From Candidatus Delongbacteria bacterium (lineage in GTDB: Bacteria; CAIWAD01): a DNA stretch of 64,000 bases. A program made the position numbers and the translations under genes. Shown here in pieces: positions 23,599 through 33,961 of this stretch (within the stretch, counting starts at the first letter, position 1; every line of letters begins with the position of its first letter). Location: contig JACKCN010000002.1 of assembly GCA_020634015.1 (NCBI GenBank), positions 496,001 to 560,000 of the forward strand, in the 5' to 3' direction. Under the pieces are notes generated by a model. It saw only the letters and a list, made by a program, of their open reading frames with translations. It had not been told where the DNA came from and made no database searches.

Positions 23599-26500
23599 AT
23601 GTTCCTGAGTCCGTGCTGTCTGTTGCTGAATGCCCTTGAAGTGTTCTGTCAGGTACCGACGCCCGGGTTCCATGCAGCGCACATTGATCCTCTCACTGAG
23701 ATGAATTCGATGCGTGTCGCGGGCACGCCTGGCTGGGACGTGACCAATATGGATTCGGACTTTCGTGTCCGGGGAGTGCTCAGCGGCGATCTGACAGATT
23801 TCTACCAGATAGCCATGCAGGGGACAGACCTGCTTCTGTCGGCGGATCCGGCGGACCTGATCCGGAATGTCCAGCCGGGTGACTGGATCACGGTGGAAAT
23901 TCTGCCGGGCATCACGGAAGCCGGCGGAACCTATTCGGGGTCGTTCCAGTGGAAGTTCCAGTCCGGGGGGGGCGGTTTTCACGACTCAGCTTCCCTGGCC
24001 GACATGGTCGATGTGCAGCCAGCTCTTTCGCAGAGCCTGACCATGTCCCACACCGTGGATCTGAACAACGATCACCTTCCAGATCTGGTGCTGCTGGCCG
24101 GAACCCAGATCCACTTCTACACGTCCTCCTACTGCCCGTCGGACGTCAATTCGGGACGACTGCTCAACTGGTCCCAGACCCTTGATGGCATCAGCGATGT
24201 CAACAGCAGAGGGCGGCTCTATTACATCATCGACGGTGACATAGACAATGATGGCTTCCCGGACCTGTTGCTCTTTCACCGTTACAATCTCAACGAAGCC
24301 TACTACCTGCACAATTTGACCACGGGAATTGGAAATCCGGTGGAGTTTACCGCGCCATCCGTCAACAATCTGGATTTCCTCACGCCCGGCGATGGCATCC
24401 TGAAAATGGCCGACATCGCGGATGTAACGGGAGACGGGCTTCCCGATGCGATCATTCTGCGTGAATCCACCCTGCAGATCCATCCGGGTACAGGCAACTT
24501 CAATGCACCTTTCCAGATACCCGCGCCAGCCGGTGCCAGCTACAGTCACACGTACTACCTGACTTCCTTTGCCGTGATGGACGTGATGGACGAATTCGGC
24601 AATCCCGGCGCGGACGGCAAGCTGGAGATCCTCGTGGGCCATCTGCAGCAGCCGGCCTCCCGTTCGCCAGCCTTCGGCCAGTTCTTCCGCTGGGATGGCA
24701 ACGGTCTGGTCAACACAGGGGTGGGATTCCAGATTGAAGCCGCTGCCAACGATGAGCGCCTGGCTTACCAGTTCGAGTTGCTGCCTGACACCAGAGGCGC
24801 GGGGGGGCCGGATCTTTTCTACCGAGAATTGCCCGGCCCATTCCACCGCTTCCTTGAATGGGATGGAAATCCTACGGGCCTGTATCCAATGCCCACGGAA
24901 GAATTCCTTGGCGGCGCGGGCAGTCGCAAACTGGCCTCCATACTGGGACAGGGCGGGAATCCGGGACTGCTCTACCTGCGTGACGTCAACCCGGCGAATC
25001 CAGCCGAGGGGCAGATCCTTGAGGTTGTGGACGATGTTTACAACGCCGTGGAGCAGCCCATTTCGTTTCCCACCATCCTCGAGGATCCGCTATCTGCGGG
25101 GGCGGTTCTCAGCGTGGCCGATTTTGATCTGGATGGGGACCAGGATGCGCTTGTGATCCATGAGGAAACACTGACAAACACCTGGGAGTTTCACTATCTG
25201 ATCGATGGCGGACGCTGGAACCTTCCAACACTGCTGCGCTGGCAACTGCATGGTGGCGGAGATGCACCGGGGTACATCTTTCCCGACATCTGCCTGGGGG
25301 ACACGTCGAGCATCGAAGTGGACCTGTATCTGGACCCGGACGAAGCCCCGGGAGTATCCGTGATCATCGACGCACTGGAAATCACGGCAGGCGGGGATCC
25401 GGATTTTCCCGATGTAGCCAGTTTCGATGTCGTCACAGTGAACGGTCAGCCCTGGTCCGGTGCACCGCTGCCGATGTCGCACGGGGACACCTTGCACGTA
25501 GTACTGGATTTCAGCACCCAGGAAGCACGGCCGCATGCGACACAACTGGAATGCCGCTGGCATGTTCCTCAGGGTGCCAGTGACTGTTACTGGATGGAAA
25601 GACGCATTCTCACCGGTTCGGCCAGTGCGCTGGCGCTGGCCTGGAACTATCTGCCGGATGGTTCAGGTCCGGTGGCAGTGAATCAGTTCGACTGGGAGAC
25701 GGTCTGCGCGGGAAACACCTTCGATCCGGTTCAGGATGGCTGCCCCGTGGACCCGGAGGCGGAAGGCTGTGTCGGTAGAAACTTCCAGCTGGTCAACACC
25801 AGCGAACTGCCGGTTGTGCTTACGGGCCTTGTGGTGGAGCAGGACGGAAACCGTGAAGGTCTGATTCCATTCTGCACCGGGACGGACCTGACACTGCCCT
25901 TGCACCTTGAAGCGAATGAGGCACGGGATTTCAGTCTGTGGTTCTGTCCCGGACCCGGTGCCCCTGCCAGCTACCTGTTCGAGGATGGCTTCTACCTGCG
26001 AGCGGAATTCGAGGAATGTGGCACGGAGTGGAATATGGCCTATTGGTCGGATCCAGCCAACAGACTGTTGCTGCAGGCCAGCAATTTCTGCGACTGCCCG
26101 GTGCTTGCCTTTGATCATGACCCGGGCACCGTTCTCCCGCTGGTACCCTGCTATGACCAGATCGGTGAAACCTGGCCGGCCTGTGATCCGACCGGTACAC
26201 ATCGTAGCTCGTGGGAGGTCCAGGCGGCACCTTTCCGCTCGCACTATGTCTGCGATTCCCTGAGTATGGCTTTGCGGGATGAGAGTACCGGCGAGTTGCG
26301 ACCCGCACCCTGGCGGAATGCCTTCTGCTTTCAGGAACGGGGTGCTGGCGGAGTCTGGCAGCCCCTGAATTCCCCCATCGATCTTGTGGGCGGGATCGTC
26401 AGCCTCTCGTTGTTGGTGCAGCCCGAAGAGGATCCGGACTTTCCGTGCGGCACTACCCGGGTGGTGATCGTGGCACACAACCGCTCGTGTGGCGTGGATC

Positions 26501-29500
26501 CGGATGGAGATGGACAGTGGCAGCCCGGCGATGAATGGGTACCGGACGTGTTCACCTGGGACGTGGACGTCTGTTATGTCTGTGACCCGAACCTGACCTG
26601 TCTGGATGTCCGGGACCGCACGGACTATTCGGATCCGGCTTGCGGTGGTGTTCCGGGAACCGTCCCTCCCCAGGTCCAGTTCAATGACGAGAGCAACGCC
26701 GCCTGCGACACTCCCATCTCCACCTGCTTCACGTTCTACAACAACAGTCCCTGGTCCATGCAGATCACGGACTGGTCCTCGGAACCCGGCCTCTCCATGT
26801 TCGCGATTGACGGTCAGGACCCACAGCGATTCGTGTTGCCGCCCGTCTCCGTCGGCTCTCCCTTGCGGATAGATGCCTACAGCGATTTCGACCTGGTGCT
26901 GGATTATCTGCCTGGGACCACCAATCCACTGGGTGAGTGGCACACGGCCACGCTGACACTGTCGGGTGGCCCGGCGTGTCCGGGCCAGGTGCTGCTGGAG
27001 CGTGATCTGGCCGCATTCTCCCGCTGTGATCTGACCTATCCAGTCGTATTGCTTGGACCGGCGGAGGTGTGGTTTCCCGGCACCCAGATCTGGGATCTGG
27101 GCGAGCTGTGTTATCAGGGACCTCGCACTTGCGACGTCCTTGACGAGAATGGTGGATTGTTCTGGCCCCTGACGCTGCTCAACCCTTCCGCGCAGTCCAC
27201 ACGGGCTTTCACGCTGTCCGATGCCACGCTCGGCGACACGGACAATCTGGCTTTGTGGGTTCACCCGGATGGAGAACTCTGGCAGCCATTTGCCGACGGG
27301 GGGGCTCGCACCGTGCAACTGGACGACTCCCTGCATCTGGCATTGGTGGGGTGCTGGACCTGTGCCTGTACCGGCACCACCCTCTCCGATTCCCTGGAAC
27401 TGGTGATACCGGAGCCGCGCTACGACACCGATCAGTATCTGTCCGACGAGCCGATGCGAGTCCGGATGGAAGCCAGTGTGGGCTGCGACGGCCAGGCCGT
27501 GGCGGAGATGGATTCACTGACCCTGCAGATCTGTGCGCTGCGTTCCGTGGCACTGAATGTCTGTGATGCCGCAGTACCTGCGGCGATGGACACGGTACGA
27601 CTTCAGAACACCTGCGCGATCGACCTGCAGATTCTGTCCTGGACCCTGGATGCCGCGCTGCAGCCGGAAGTGTGCGTCACACTTCTGGATGCACTGGTAC
27701 CCGCCGGTGTGTTCGGTGACAATCTGCAGGTGGCATTCCGCCCTCAGTTCGGTGTACAGGCACCTCATGTGTCGGGCTATCTGACCATTGTGCTTGAGGC
27801 CGCGGATGGTTTCTCCGTGGCACCGGGTCCGCTGCAGATCTGGATTGACGCTGCCGGTGAGTTGCCAGCCGTGACCGAAGATCTGCCTGCCGCAGGGGAT
27901 AGTCTGTTCTTCACGCCATTGTGTCCGGATCGTCCTGAAGGCAGCCCGATCGGTGCCCCCTGGGCGCAACGTGTTCTGGATTTCGGACTGGCAACCGCCT
28001 GTGCCGAAGGCCAATTGACGTGGAGCGCCAGTCTTTCCGGTCCGGACAGGGACCAGTTCAGTCTGGTGTCGCTGCAGTCAACTGTCGACGGAACCGGTGG
28101 GCTGGCTGAACTGAGTCTGATCCATTGCCCCGAGATCGGTCTTGCTGGTGAGCATCACGCCACCCTGGACATACAGGTATTCGGTGACTGGGACCCAGGA
28201 ACGATTCTTGCCAGTTTCACACGCCAGATCAGGGGTGAGAGTTACGGCAGCGGGTCCTCGCTCACGGGAAGCTTCGCCCTGGAAGATTCACCCGTCGCCA
28301 CGGTGTCCTTCTGTCCCTTCCGATTCAGCGACCAGGCCGCAGGACTGGACCTGCAGCTTTCACTGCAGAACACTGCGGCGCCGGTGACTGAACTGCAGAT
28401 TGCAGGATCCGTGATCGCCACAGGTTTCAGTGGCTCCGTTGAGACGATATCACCGCCCGTCGACGTGGACGGCAATGGGTCTGCTCAGTGCGGGGTGCGC
28501 TTGCTGCTGGATCCACTGACCGGGGATTGCCTGGATCCACTGGATGGTGCACTGAATCTGCAGCTGGATTGGCAAGCATGCGATGGTCCGCGTGATACGC
28601 TGCTTGTGCTCCCTTTCACCCTGTCCTGTCTGACGTCCAACCTGACACTTTCCGGCGGCCTCGTTGAAACCGTGGCCATGTGTCCACCCTGGGATGGATT
28701 CAGCACGGCACAGGGCAGTCTGTCCCTCACGAATGAAGGGGATCCCCTGGCGGGCCAGGCGTTCAGGATCCGGGCGGCCGATCACGACTGGCCTGGAATC
28801 CCTGGAGACTGGGAAGTGTTGGCGGACTGGACCGCACTGCCCGAATGGCTGCCGGCGGGCGACAGTGGTGTGTGGCCACTATCCCTGCAACTGTATCCGG
28901 GTGCGGATCTGGCGGTCCAGCAGCAGCAGCTGACGGACTGGCCCCAGGCCTGCAGTGGTCCTTTGACGGGACTGGAGTGGCCGTTGCAATTCGAGCGGGC
29001 CTGCATCGTGGAAGAACCCGTGCTGGCCACACCTGGCCCACTGGATCTTTGCGGTGATCTGGACGGTCAACCCGGCCCGGACAGGGAACCGGAGCGGGGT
29101 CTGGAAACGCTCCAGTTGAGACTGCAGCCGACCACAGATACCGGCGTTCCCCTTGAAATAACTGGCTGGCGGTTGAAACGCGGCGGTACCGATTTTCCTG
29201 CCACACAATGGGGAGACACAACACTGTTCGCCGACGAGTTTCCCGGAGAACTGGAGTATGAAGGTCTGGGACTCTGGCAACGGCTGCTGGCACTCCCCGC
29301 GGATACACTGGATCCAGGAAGCACGGTGCAGATCGACCTGGAAAACCAACTGGTGGGTTTCTGGCCCGATTGGCGGATCAATCCTCCCGAAGAACCATTG
29401 CTTCTGGGCAATCTGGCACTGGAGCTGGACTGGAAGTCCATCTGGGACACACAGGTGAACACACTGACATTCAGTGTGCCGCTGCGCCGTGTGTGCGAAT

Positions 29501-30933
29501 TTCCGGAACTGCTGATTCCGGACAATCTGGATTTTTCCTGGGCATGTCAACCAGTATTGCATGCGCCACTGGCACTCGAGCACGGTCTCCGGGATGTTCC
29601 CCTGAACGTCTGGCTGGAGTTGCCAACGGGGGGGCCGTTTCATTTTGAATATGGGCTTGCGCCACTGGCCGCTGCTGTACACAAAGGCGGGAGACGGACC
29701 GCATCACAGGTGTGGCGACTGGATGCGCTCCCCGTACCCATGGAAGGGCTTGCCGTCGACATGGGCTTCACGGCACCCGTCAGCCGCGACTTCGACCAGT
29801 CTGCCACACTGAACATCTGGTCCAATCATCCCCGCAACCACTGGAGTGTGTTCGGTGAACCGCTGACCATCGATCTTCATGCGCAGCACGTGGCGGCAGT
29901 GCCCCATGCGGAGGCGATTCCCGCGAATCCCAGTCTGCAGGATCCCGGATGTGATGCACAACCCCAGAACTTCACGGTGCAGGTGCAGGGCTGGAACTGT
30001 CGCTCCCTGCGTGCTTTCATCGACAGTCCCGCTGGTCCCTATCGGCTGAGTCTGGCCCTCGCGGAAGACTGCAGTGCTCCGCGGGATACACTGGACATTC
30101 CTTCCTGGCAACTGGATGATTTTGAGCTTTGTCTGAATCTGACCACGGTGGACGGCGTTCCCCGCACACTGGATGCCTGGACCGGCCAGTTCATGCTGCA
30201 TCTTGAAGACGAACAGGGCGAAGTGCTGGTGTTGCCCATCCCGCTGGATGTGCTGCCCTGCGATGTGAGCCTGCGTCTGTTCCTGGGCACACCGCCGGGC
30301 ACCAATGGCGACGAGTTCAGAGGGGAACCCTGGGAACGCCAGTTCGAGCTGCCCTTTGGTGTTGAAATCACCGGTGGGCCCGTGGCCGCACCCGTGCTGG
30401 TGCGGATACACGATTCTCTGCACTTGACAGGTGGTTCCAGCGTCAGCAACCCGGACCGGGAATGGATCGGTGGCGCAGGGTTGACCTGGCTGCAGGATAC
30501 GGTGCTGACGGGAACCGCCCTGTACGATTTCATTGGCATGGGCCAGGCCCAGGCCTGTCTGGATCTGCTGCGGCCCATCAACCTGCAGCACGAGTGGATC
30601 GTCTTCCAGGACTCACTGCTGTGTCTGAGCAATGACACCGACGTGCAGCCATTTGAGCTCAATCGCAACGTGGTGACACCCAATGGTGACGGAATCAACG
30701 ACGAGATCTGCTTCGTGTTCCAGCGTGGGTATGATCTTTCGCGAATGAAAGTCGGTGTGTATTCCCTTTCGGGGGTGGAAGTCCATCGCGCCCGTCCGGA
30801 CGATTCACAGCCGCGTGTCTGTTGGGATGGCCGGGGACCCGACAACGGAGAACTGCTTCCCGGGCCCTATCTCTACGCGGTCTGGATCGGCAGCGAGGTG
30901 AAGTATCGCGGTCAGTTGGTGCTGATCAAATGA
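23599..30933 (+). CDS. Giant (2444-residue) surface protein with FG-GAP repeats and gliding-type C-terminal sorting domain
   Basis: The N-terminal ~550 residues hold FG-GAP/VCBS-type repeats with Asp-rich calcium loops (DLNNDHLPDLVLL, DGDIDNDGFPDLLLF, DIADVTGDGLPDAIIL, DFDLDGDQDALVI). The long middle (about 560-2350) is beta-rich, with many spaced cysteines and repeating Ig-like segments of no clear family. The last ~95 residues form a gliding-motility-associated C-terminal domain (CHU_C type): NVVTPNGDGINDEICFVF, then VYSLSGVEV, then GPYLYAVWI. In Bacteroidota this domain directs type B export by the type IX system. The N-terminus (MFLSPCCLLLNALEVFCQ) is a poor signal peptide and the start may lie slightly upstream. 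ATG follows a GGGG ribosome site. The stop overlaps the PorP-like gene by 4 bp. Likely the main cargo or structural adhesin of the operon. Confidence 0.85.
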   Translation: MFLSPCCLLLNALEVFCQVPTPGFHAAHIDPLTEMNSMRVAGTPGWDVTNMDSDFRVRGVLSGDLTDFYQIAMQGTDLLLSADPADLIRNVQPGDWITVEILPGITEAGGTYSGSFQWKFQSGGGGFHDSASLADMVDVQPALSQSLTMSHTVDLNNDHLPDLVLLAGTQIHFYTSSYCPSDVNSGRLLNWSQTLDGISDVNSRGRLYYIIDGDIDNDGFPDLLLFHRYNLNEAYYLHNLTTGIGNPVEFTAPSVNNLDFLTPGDGILKMADIADVTGDGLPDAIILRESTLQIHPGTGNFNAPFQIPAPAGASYSHTYYLTSFAVMDVMDEFGNPGADGKLEILVGHLQQPASRSPAFGQFFRWDGNGLVNTGVGFQIEAAANDERLAYQFELLPDTRGAGGPDLFYRELPGPFHRFLEWDGNPTGLYPMPTEEFLGGAGSRKLASILGQGGNPGLLYLRDVNPANPAEGQILEVVDDVYNAVEQPISFPTILEDPLSAGAVLSVADFDLDGDQDALVIHEETLTNTWEFHYLIDGGRWNLPTLLRWQLHGGGDAPGYIFPDICLGDTSSIEVDLYLDPDEAPGVSVIIDALEITAGGDPDFPDVASFDVVTVNGQPWSGAPLPMSHGDTLHVVLDFSTQEARPHATQLECRWHVPQGASDCYWMERRILTGSASALALAWNYLPDGSGPVAVNQFDWETVCAGNTFDPVQDGCPVDPEAEGCVGRNFQLVNTSELPVVLTGLVVEQDGNREGLIPFCTGTDLTLPLHLEANEARDFSLWFCPGPGAPASYLFEDGFYLRAEFEECGTEWNMAYWSDPANRLLLQASNFCDCPVLAFDHDPGTVLPLVPCYDQIGETWPACDPTGTHRSSWEVQAAPFRSHYVCDSLSMALRDESTGELRPAPWRNAFCFQERGAGGVWQPLNSPIDLVGGIVSLSLLVQPEEDPDFPCGTTRVVIVAHNRSCGVDPDGDGQWQPGDEWVPDVFTWDVDVCYVCDPNLTCLDVRDRTDYSDPACGGVPGTVPPQVQFNDESNAACDTPISTCFTFYNNSPWSMQITDWSSEPGLSMFAIDGQDPQRFVLPPVSVGSPLRIDAYSDFDLVLDYLPGTTNPLGEWHTATLTLSGGPACPGQVLLERDLAAFSRCDLTYPVVLLGPAEVWFPGTQIWDLGELCYQGPRTCDVLDENGGLFWPLTLLNPSAQSTRAFTLSDATLGDTDNLALWVHPDGELWQPFADGGARTVQLDDSLHLALVGCWTCACTGTTLSDSLELVIPEPRYDTDQYLSDEPMRVRMEASVGCDGQAVAEMDSLTLQICALRSVALNVCDAAVPAAMDTVRLQNTCAIDLQILSWTLDAALQPEVCVTLLDALVPAGVFGDNLQVAFRPQFGVQAPHVSGYLTIVLEAADGFSVAPGPLQIWIDAAGELPAVTEDLPAAGDSLFFTPLCPDRPEGSPIGAPWAQRVLDFGLATACAEGQLTWSASLSGPDRDQFSLVSLQSTVDGTGGLAELSLIHCPEIGLAGEHHATLDIQVFGDWDPGTILASFTRQIRGESYGSGSSLTGSFALEDSPVATVSFCPFRFSDQAAGLDLQLSLQNTAAPVTELQIAGSVIATGFSGSVETISPPVDVDGNGSAQCGVRLLLDPLTGDCLDPLDGALNLQLDWQACDGPRDTLLVLPFTLSCLTSNLTLSGGLVETVAMCPPWDGFSTAQGSLSLTNEGDPLAGQAFRIRAADHDWPGIPGDWEVLADWTALPEWLPAGDSGVWPLSLQLYPGADLAVQQQQLTDWPQACSGPLTGLEWPLQFERACIVEEPVLATPGPLDLCGDLDGQPGPDREPERGLETLQLRLQPTTDTGVPLEITGWRLKRGGTDFPATQWGDTTLFADEFPGELEYEGLGLWQRLLALPADTLDPGSTVQIDLENQLVGFWPDWRINPPEEPLLLGNLALELDWKSIWDTQVNTLTFSVPLRRVCEFPELLIPDNLDFSWACQPVLHAPLALEHGLRDVPLNVWLELPTGGPFHFEYGLAPLAAAVHKGGRRTASQVWRLDALPVPMEGLAVDMGFTAPVSRDFDQSATLNIWSNHPRNHWSVFGEPLTIDLHAQHVAAVPHAEAIPANPSLQDPGCDAQPQNFTVQVQGWNCRSLRAFIDSPAGPYRLSLALAEDCSAPRDTLDIPSWQLDDFELCLNLTTVDGVPRTLDAWTGQFMLHLEDEQGEVLVLPIPLDVLPCDVSLRLFLGTPPGTNGDEFRGEPWERQFELPFGVEITGGPVAAPVLVRIHDSLHLTGGSSVSNPDREWIGGAGLTWLQDTVLTGTALYDFIGMGQAQACLDLLRPINLQHEWIVFQDSLLCLSNDTDVQPFELNRNVVTPNGDGINDEICFVFQRGYDLSRMKVGVYSLSGVEVHRARPDDSQPRVCWDGRGPDNGELLPGPYLYAVWIGSEVKYRGQLVLIK

Positions 30934-32789
30934 AATGCCCCATCCTATTCATCGCCGGGTTGCTGGCTCTGTGCGACATGGCCCATGCCCAGGGCGCATA
31001 CGTTACCGCGGACCCGACCCATCGCAGTTCACCGGGGTCGGTTCTTGGCAACCCGGCCCTGGCCATCGGCAGCGAACAGTTCGTGGTGGGCATGAAAAGC
31101 CATCAGATGGGCGCGACGGGTTCGGCGTTCGGATTGCGCACGCTCTTTCTCAGCTATGCCTCCCCGGGATTCCTGCCCACGGGAGCAATGCTGGGTGTGG
31201 AAATGTTCAGCACAGGACAGTACCAGCGCAATCGACTGCTGGTGGGATATTCGACAACCGTGAGACGTGATCTTGATCTTGGACTTTCCCTGGGTCTGCA
31301 TCACATAAGTTATTCGGGATTTTCCGGGGACGAGCTGCAGAGTAATGATCCGCTGTTGAGCAGCCCGTCAAAACTGGTCGCGGTGGTCAATGCAGGAGCC
31401 CGTTACCGCTGGAATGATCTTGTGCTTGGCCTGGGACTGGAAGACATCAATCGCCCCAATGTGGCCCTGGGCAGTCAGACCAGCCGTCTGCCCCTGAGAT
31501 ACAGTCTTGGATTGAGTCTGGAACTGGGAGCGATCAACCCTTTTCTGCAATTGAGCAATCGCAACACCTGGCTGGCCAACCCCGGTCTTTTCGGCAAGGA
31601 CATGACCATTGGCATCGGTTTGAATCTTCAACTGGGCAGCCAGGGATACCTCAGTGGAGGGTTCCAGGACCGTTCACCCTCCCTCGGGGGTGGGGTGATG
31701 GTTTCCGACAATCTGCAGAGCACGGTGCGCTACGAGCCCGCTCCCCGGGAGCTGTCGGACTTTTCATTCGGTTCCACGACCCTGGCCCTGGTCTGGGATC
31801 TCGTGTGGCTCAGTGAATTGTCCGTGATCCCGGGCGGCTCGGTACCGGTTCATGGTCTGCTGCCGATTCGTCCCCTGCAGGATCATGTCGTGGAGGACAA
31901 ACGGGAGTTTTTCATTCTTTCGCCCATTTCCGAATTGTCCGTGGTGCAGACCGAAGTCAGCCGTGAAATCGACTTTGACGAACTGCGACGTCTGAAGCAG
32001 ACGACCCTGCCCATCTGGGCCCTGATCCCCGCGGATGCACAGGGCAACATGGTGCACACGGGCACCGCCCTGCCCGACAGCGTGGCCAGTCTGTCACTCA
32101 CCCAGCGCCAACCGGGCATGGAACTGCCGGATCAGTGGGGATTCTCCTCGCGGTATTACACCGAAATGCAGACGTCCCGCATCGAAATGGACCGTCAGCG
32201 CACCAAGGTGGGTGTGGTGGCCCTCACTGGGGATGCGCTGGACCAGGCGCTGGTGCTGCGCGACGTGATGGAAAGCCCCATGGGTGGACTTGAAATGCGT
32301 TACCTGCTGGATCCGCGGGGGCGCGTGCCCATTGGGGATCTGGAAAGTATCGTGGAACGCCTGCGATCCGAGCGGCGCTACCATCTGAACCATCGTGAGT
32401 ACAGGCTCTGGATTGTTCCGATCCACATGGAAGATTTTGCGGGCAACTGGCAGGTGACCGTGGAGGACGCACTGGGATCCACGGTGAAGAGCTGGGTCGG
32501 TCATGGTCTGCCGCCGGAACATGTGGACTGGGACTGGCGGCTGGCCAGCGGAGAGTACCTGGCACCGGGGGACTACACGGTAAGCATGAATTACGAGGAT
32601 GGTGGCGAGCGCCGTCTCACAAGACCCCAGTATCTGCAGGTTGACCTTCTCAAGTGCAGCAAGCGCATCGAGATCAAGAGCAAAGCACCCGAATACAAAC
32701 GAAACGTGGAATCGAAGACCTTCTTCCTGGGCTTGCAGGATCCGCCCGCTGAAGAGTCTGTCAACCCCAATCAAGGAGTCGAACGATGA
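30930..32789 (+). CDS. PorP/SprF-like outer-membrane protein with C-terminal FlgD/Ig-like domain
   Basis: ATG 30930 overlaps the previous stop (ATGA) and gives a signal peptide (about 1-18, MKCPILFIAGLLALCDMAHA). Residues ~20-310 read like a PorP/SprF beta-barrel: an early NPAL motif after the signal, then alternating amphipathic strands (LFLSYASPGFLPTGAMLGVE; DLDLGLSLGLHH; LRYSLGLSLELG; MTIGIGLNLQLG). About residues 520-590 resemble a FlgD-type Ig domain (GNWQVTVEDALGS, DWDWRLASGEYLAPGDYTV). In Bacteroidota, PorP/SprF genes follow genes for proteins with gliding-type C-terminal domains, as here, and the barrel partners that cargo. The C-terminal half is an unusual extension. The family call rests on pattern and context. 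Confidence 0.6.
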   Translation: MKCPILFIAGLLALCDMAHAQGAYVTADPTHRSSPGSVLGNPALAIGSEQFVVGMKSHQMGATGSAFGLRTLFLSYASPGFLPTGAMLGVEMFSTGQYQRNRLLVGYSTTVRRDLDLGLSLGLHHISYSGFSGDELQSNDPLLSSPSKLVAVVNAGARYRWNDLVLGLGLEDINRPNVALGSQTSRLPLRYSLGLSLELGAINPFLQLSNRNTWLANPGLFGKDMTIGIGLNLQLGSQGYLSGGFQDRSPSLGGGVMVSDNLQSTVRYEPAPRELSDFSFGSTTLALVWDLVWLSELSVIPGGSVPVHGLLPIRPLQDHVVEDKREFFILSPISELSVVQTEVSREIDFDELRRLKQTTLPIWALIPADAQGNMVHTGTALPDSVASLSLTQRQPGMELPDQWGFSSRYYTEMQTSRIEMDRQRTKVGVVALTGDALDQALVLRDVMESPMGGLEMRYLLDPRGRVPIGDLESIVERLRSERRYHLNHREYRLWIVPIHMEDFAGNWQVTVEDALGSTVKSWVGHGLPPEHVDWDWRLASGEYLAPGDYTVSMNYEDGGERRLTRPQYLQVDLLKCSKRIEIKSKAPEYKRNVESKTFFLGLQDPPAEESVNPNQGVER

Positions 32790-33529
32790 AAGCGACGAGC
32801 ATGGACCGTTTCCCGGTTCGCTGGCTGCTGACTGCGGCGGGTGTGGGAGTGCTGAACCTGGTCTCGATGGCAGCGGAAGTGGTGACGGATGGCGCCGGTG
32901 ATACGGAGGGTACGACTTCGGTCATCATCAAATACTGGACCGACTGCCAGATTTTCCAGTATCCTTTGGGTTTTGTGTTCGTCTTCGGGCTGCTGGCCGC
33001 GTTCTACAAGTACTTGCTCAATCTGCGCCAGGCGGCTGTTGAGCAGGAACTTCTTGACAAGGTCCAGGCCAGCAGCGGCCACCTGGCAGAGCTGGTGGAA
33101 CGGGCCCGCACACTGCGGGACAATCTCTTCGCTGTGATGATCGTCACCATCGCCAAGGCCGTGGATCACAATCAGCCCGAGCGCGTGGATGATCTGGTCT
33201 CCAGCTACCGCAGCCAGGAGGAGGAGCGCATGCGCAATTTCAGTCGCTGGATGACCTATCTCAGCGGTGCGTGTGGAGCCCTGGGTCTGATGGGAACGGT
33301 GCACGGACTCACAAGCACGTTCAACGGGGCCAACTGGGACAAAAGTACCGCGCTCAAGGGCATGGGTGTTGCCCTGGCCACCACCTTCGTCGGTCTGGTG
33401 TTCTCCCTGGTTCTGGATGCGGCGGCGGCCAGTGTGAACATGGCCCGGGAAAAGCGTGCACAGCGCAATCTCTCCCGCGCTGCGGATCTGAAGATTCTGG
33501 TCTATGATGCACTGGGAACACGGGAGTAA
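32786..33529 (+). CDS. MotA/TolQ/ExbB-family proton channel
   Basis: The 247-residue inner-membrane protein has three probable transmembrane segments. These are a first helix near 15-30, one near 60-75 (FQYPLGFVFVFGLLAAFY) and a C-terminal pair, GALGLMGTVHGLTSTF and ALATTFVGLVFSLVLDAAA. The last two carry the TolQ/ExbB signature GLxGTVxG and the small-residue channel helix. A long cytoplasmic helical loop lies between TM2 and TM3. It should form the pentameric stator that, with the ExbD-like partners encoded next, converts proton flow into work on the periplasmic or outer-membrane parts. It overlaps the upstream gene by 4 bp. Confidence 0.85.
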   Translation: MKATSMDRFPVRWLLTAAGVGVLNLVSMAAEVVTDGAGDTEGTTSVIIKYWTDCQIFQYPLGFVFVFGLLAAFYKYLLNLRQAAVEQELLDKVQASSGHLAELVERARTLRDNLFAVMIVTIAKAVDHNQPERVDDLVSSYRSQEEERMRNFSRWMTYLSGACGALGLMGTVHGLTSTFNGANWDKSTALKGMGVALATTFVGLVFSLVLDAAAASVNMAREKRAQRNLSRAADLKILVYDALGTRE

Positions 33530-33532
33530 TCC

Positions 33533-33961
33533 ATGCTGCGACTGATCGACGTCGTCCTGATCGTGCTCTTTGCCGTCATGATGATCACCTCCATCAACGA
33601 CCAGTTCGAGGTACGCCTGGTGCAGACCAGCAACATGCTGCCCATGCCCGAGGATGCACGGGGATTCATCATGGTGGGTCTGGGCGAGAACTCCAGCTTT
33701 CTTTTCAAATTCGGACGCGAAGTATACGGCCGTGCGGATCGTGAGAAGATGCTGGAGGAAATCCTCGCGGAGAAGGAAGCGATCCTGCAACACAACCGTG
33801 AGCAGACCGGTCAGCAGGCCAGCATGGAACCCCAGGTGCGTATCTGGGCCGACAGTCTGGCCCGCTGCGAGGACATCAAGCTGCTGGTGGACATCTGTCG
33901 GCAGGCTGAGATCGCCTGCGGACTGCTGACCGTGAAACAACGGGAGAAAGGGACCAACTGA
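33533..33961 (+). CDS. ExbD/TolR-like protein 1
   Basis: The 142-residue protein has a single N-terminal membrane helix MLRLIDVVLIVLFAVMMIT. The Asp in the LIDVV motif matches the proton-carrying Asp of ExbD/TolR. A short periplasmic domain follows, ending in a segment like the ExbD fold (IKLLVDICRQAEIACG). There is almost no cytoplasmic tail. It starts 3 bp after the channel gene and its stop shares bases with the next start. Confidence 0.7.
   Translation: MLRLIDVVLIVLFAVMMITSINDQFEVRLVQTSNMLPMPEDARGFIMVGLGENSSFLFKFGREVYGRADREKMLEEILAEKEAILQHNREQTGQQASMEPQVRIWADSLARCEDIKLLVDICRQAEIACGLLTVKQREKGTN

Noticed and set aside
25663..27336. A 557-codon minus-strand frame inside the giant surface-protein gene
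   Set aside because: Antisense to a continuous 2444-codon gene; composition is that of a shadow frame.
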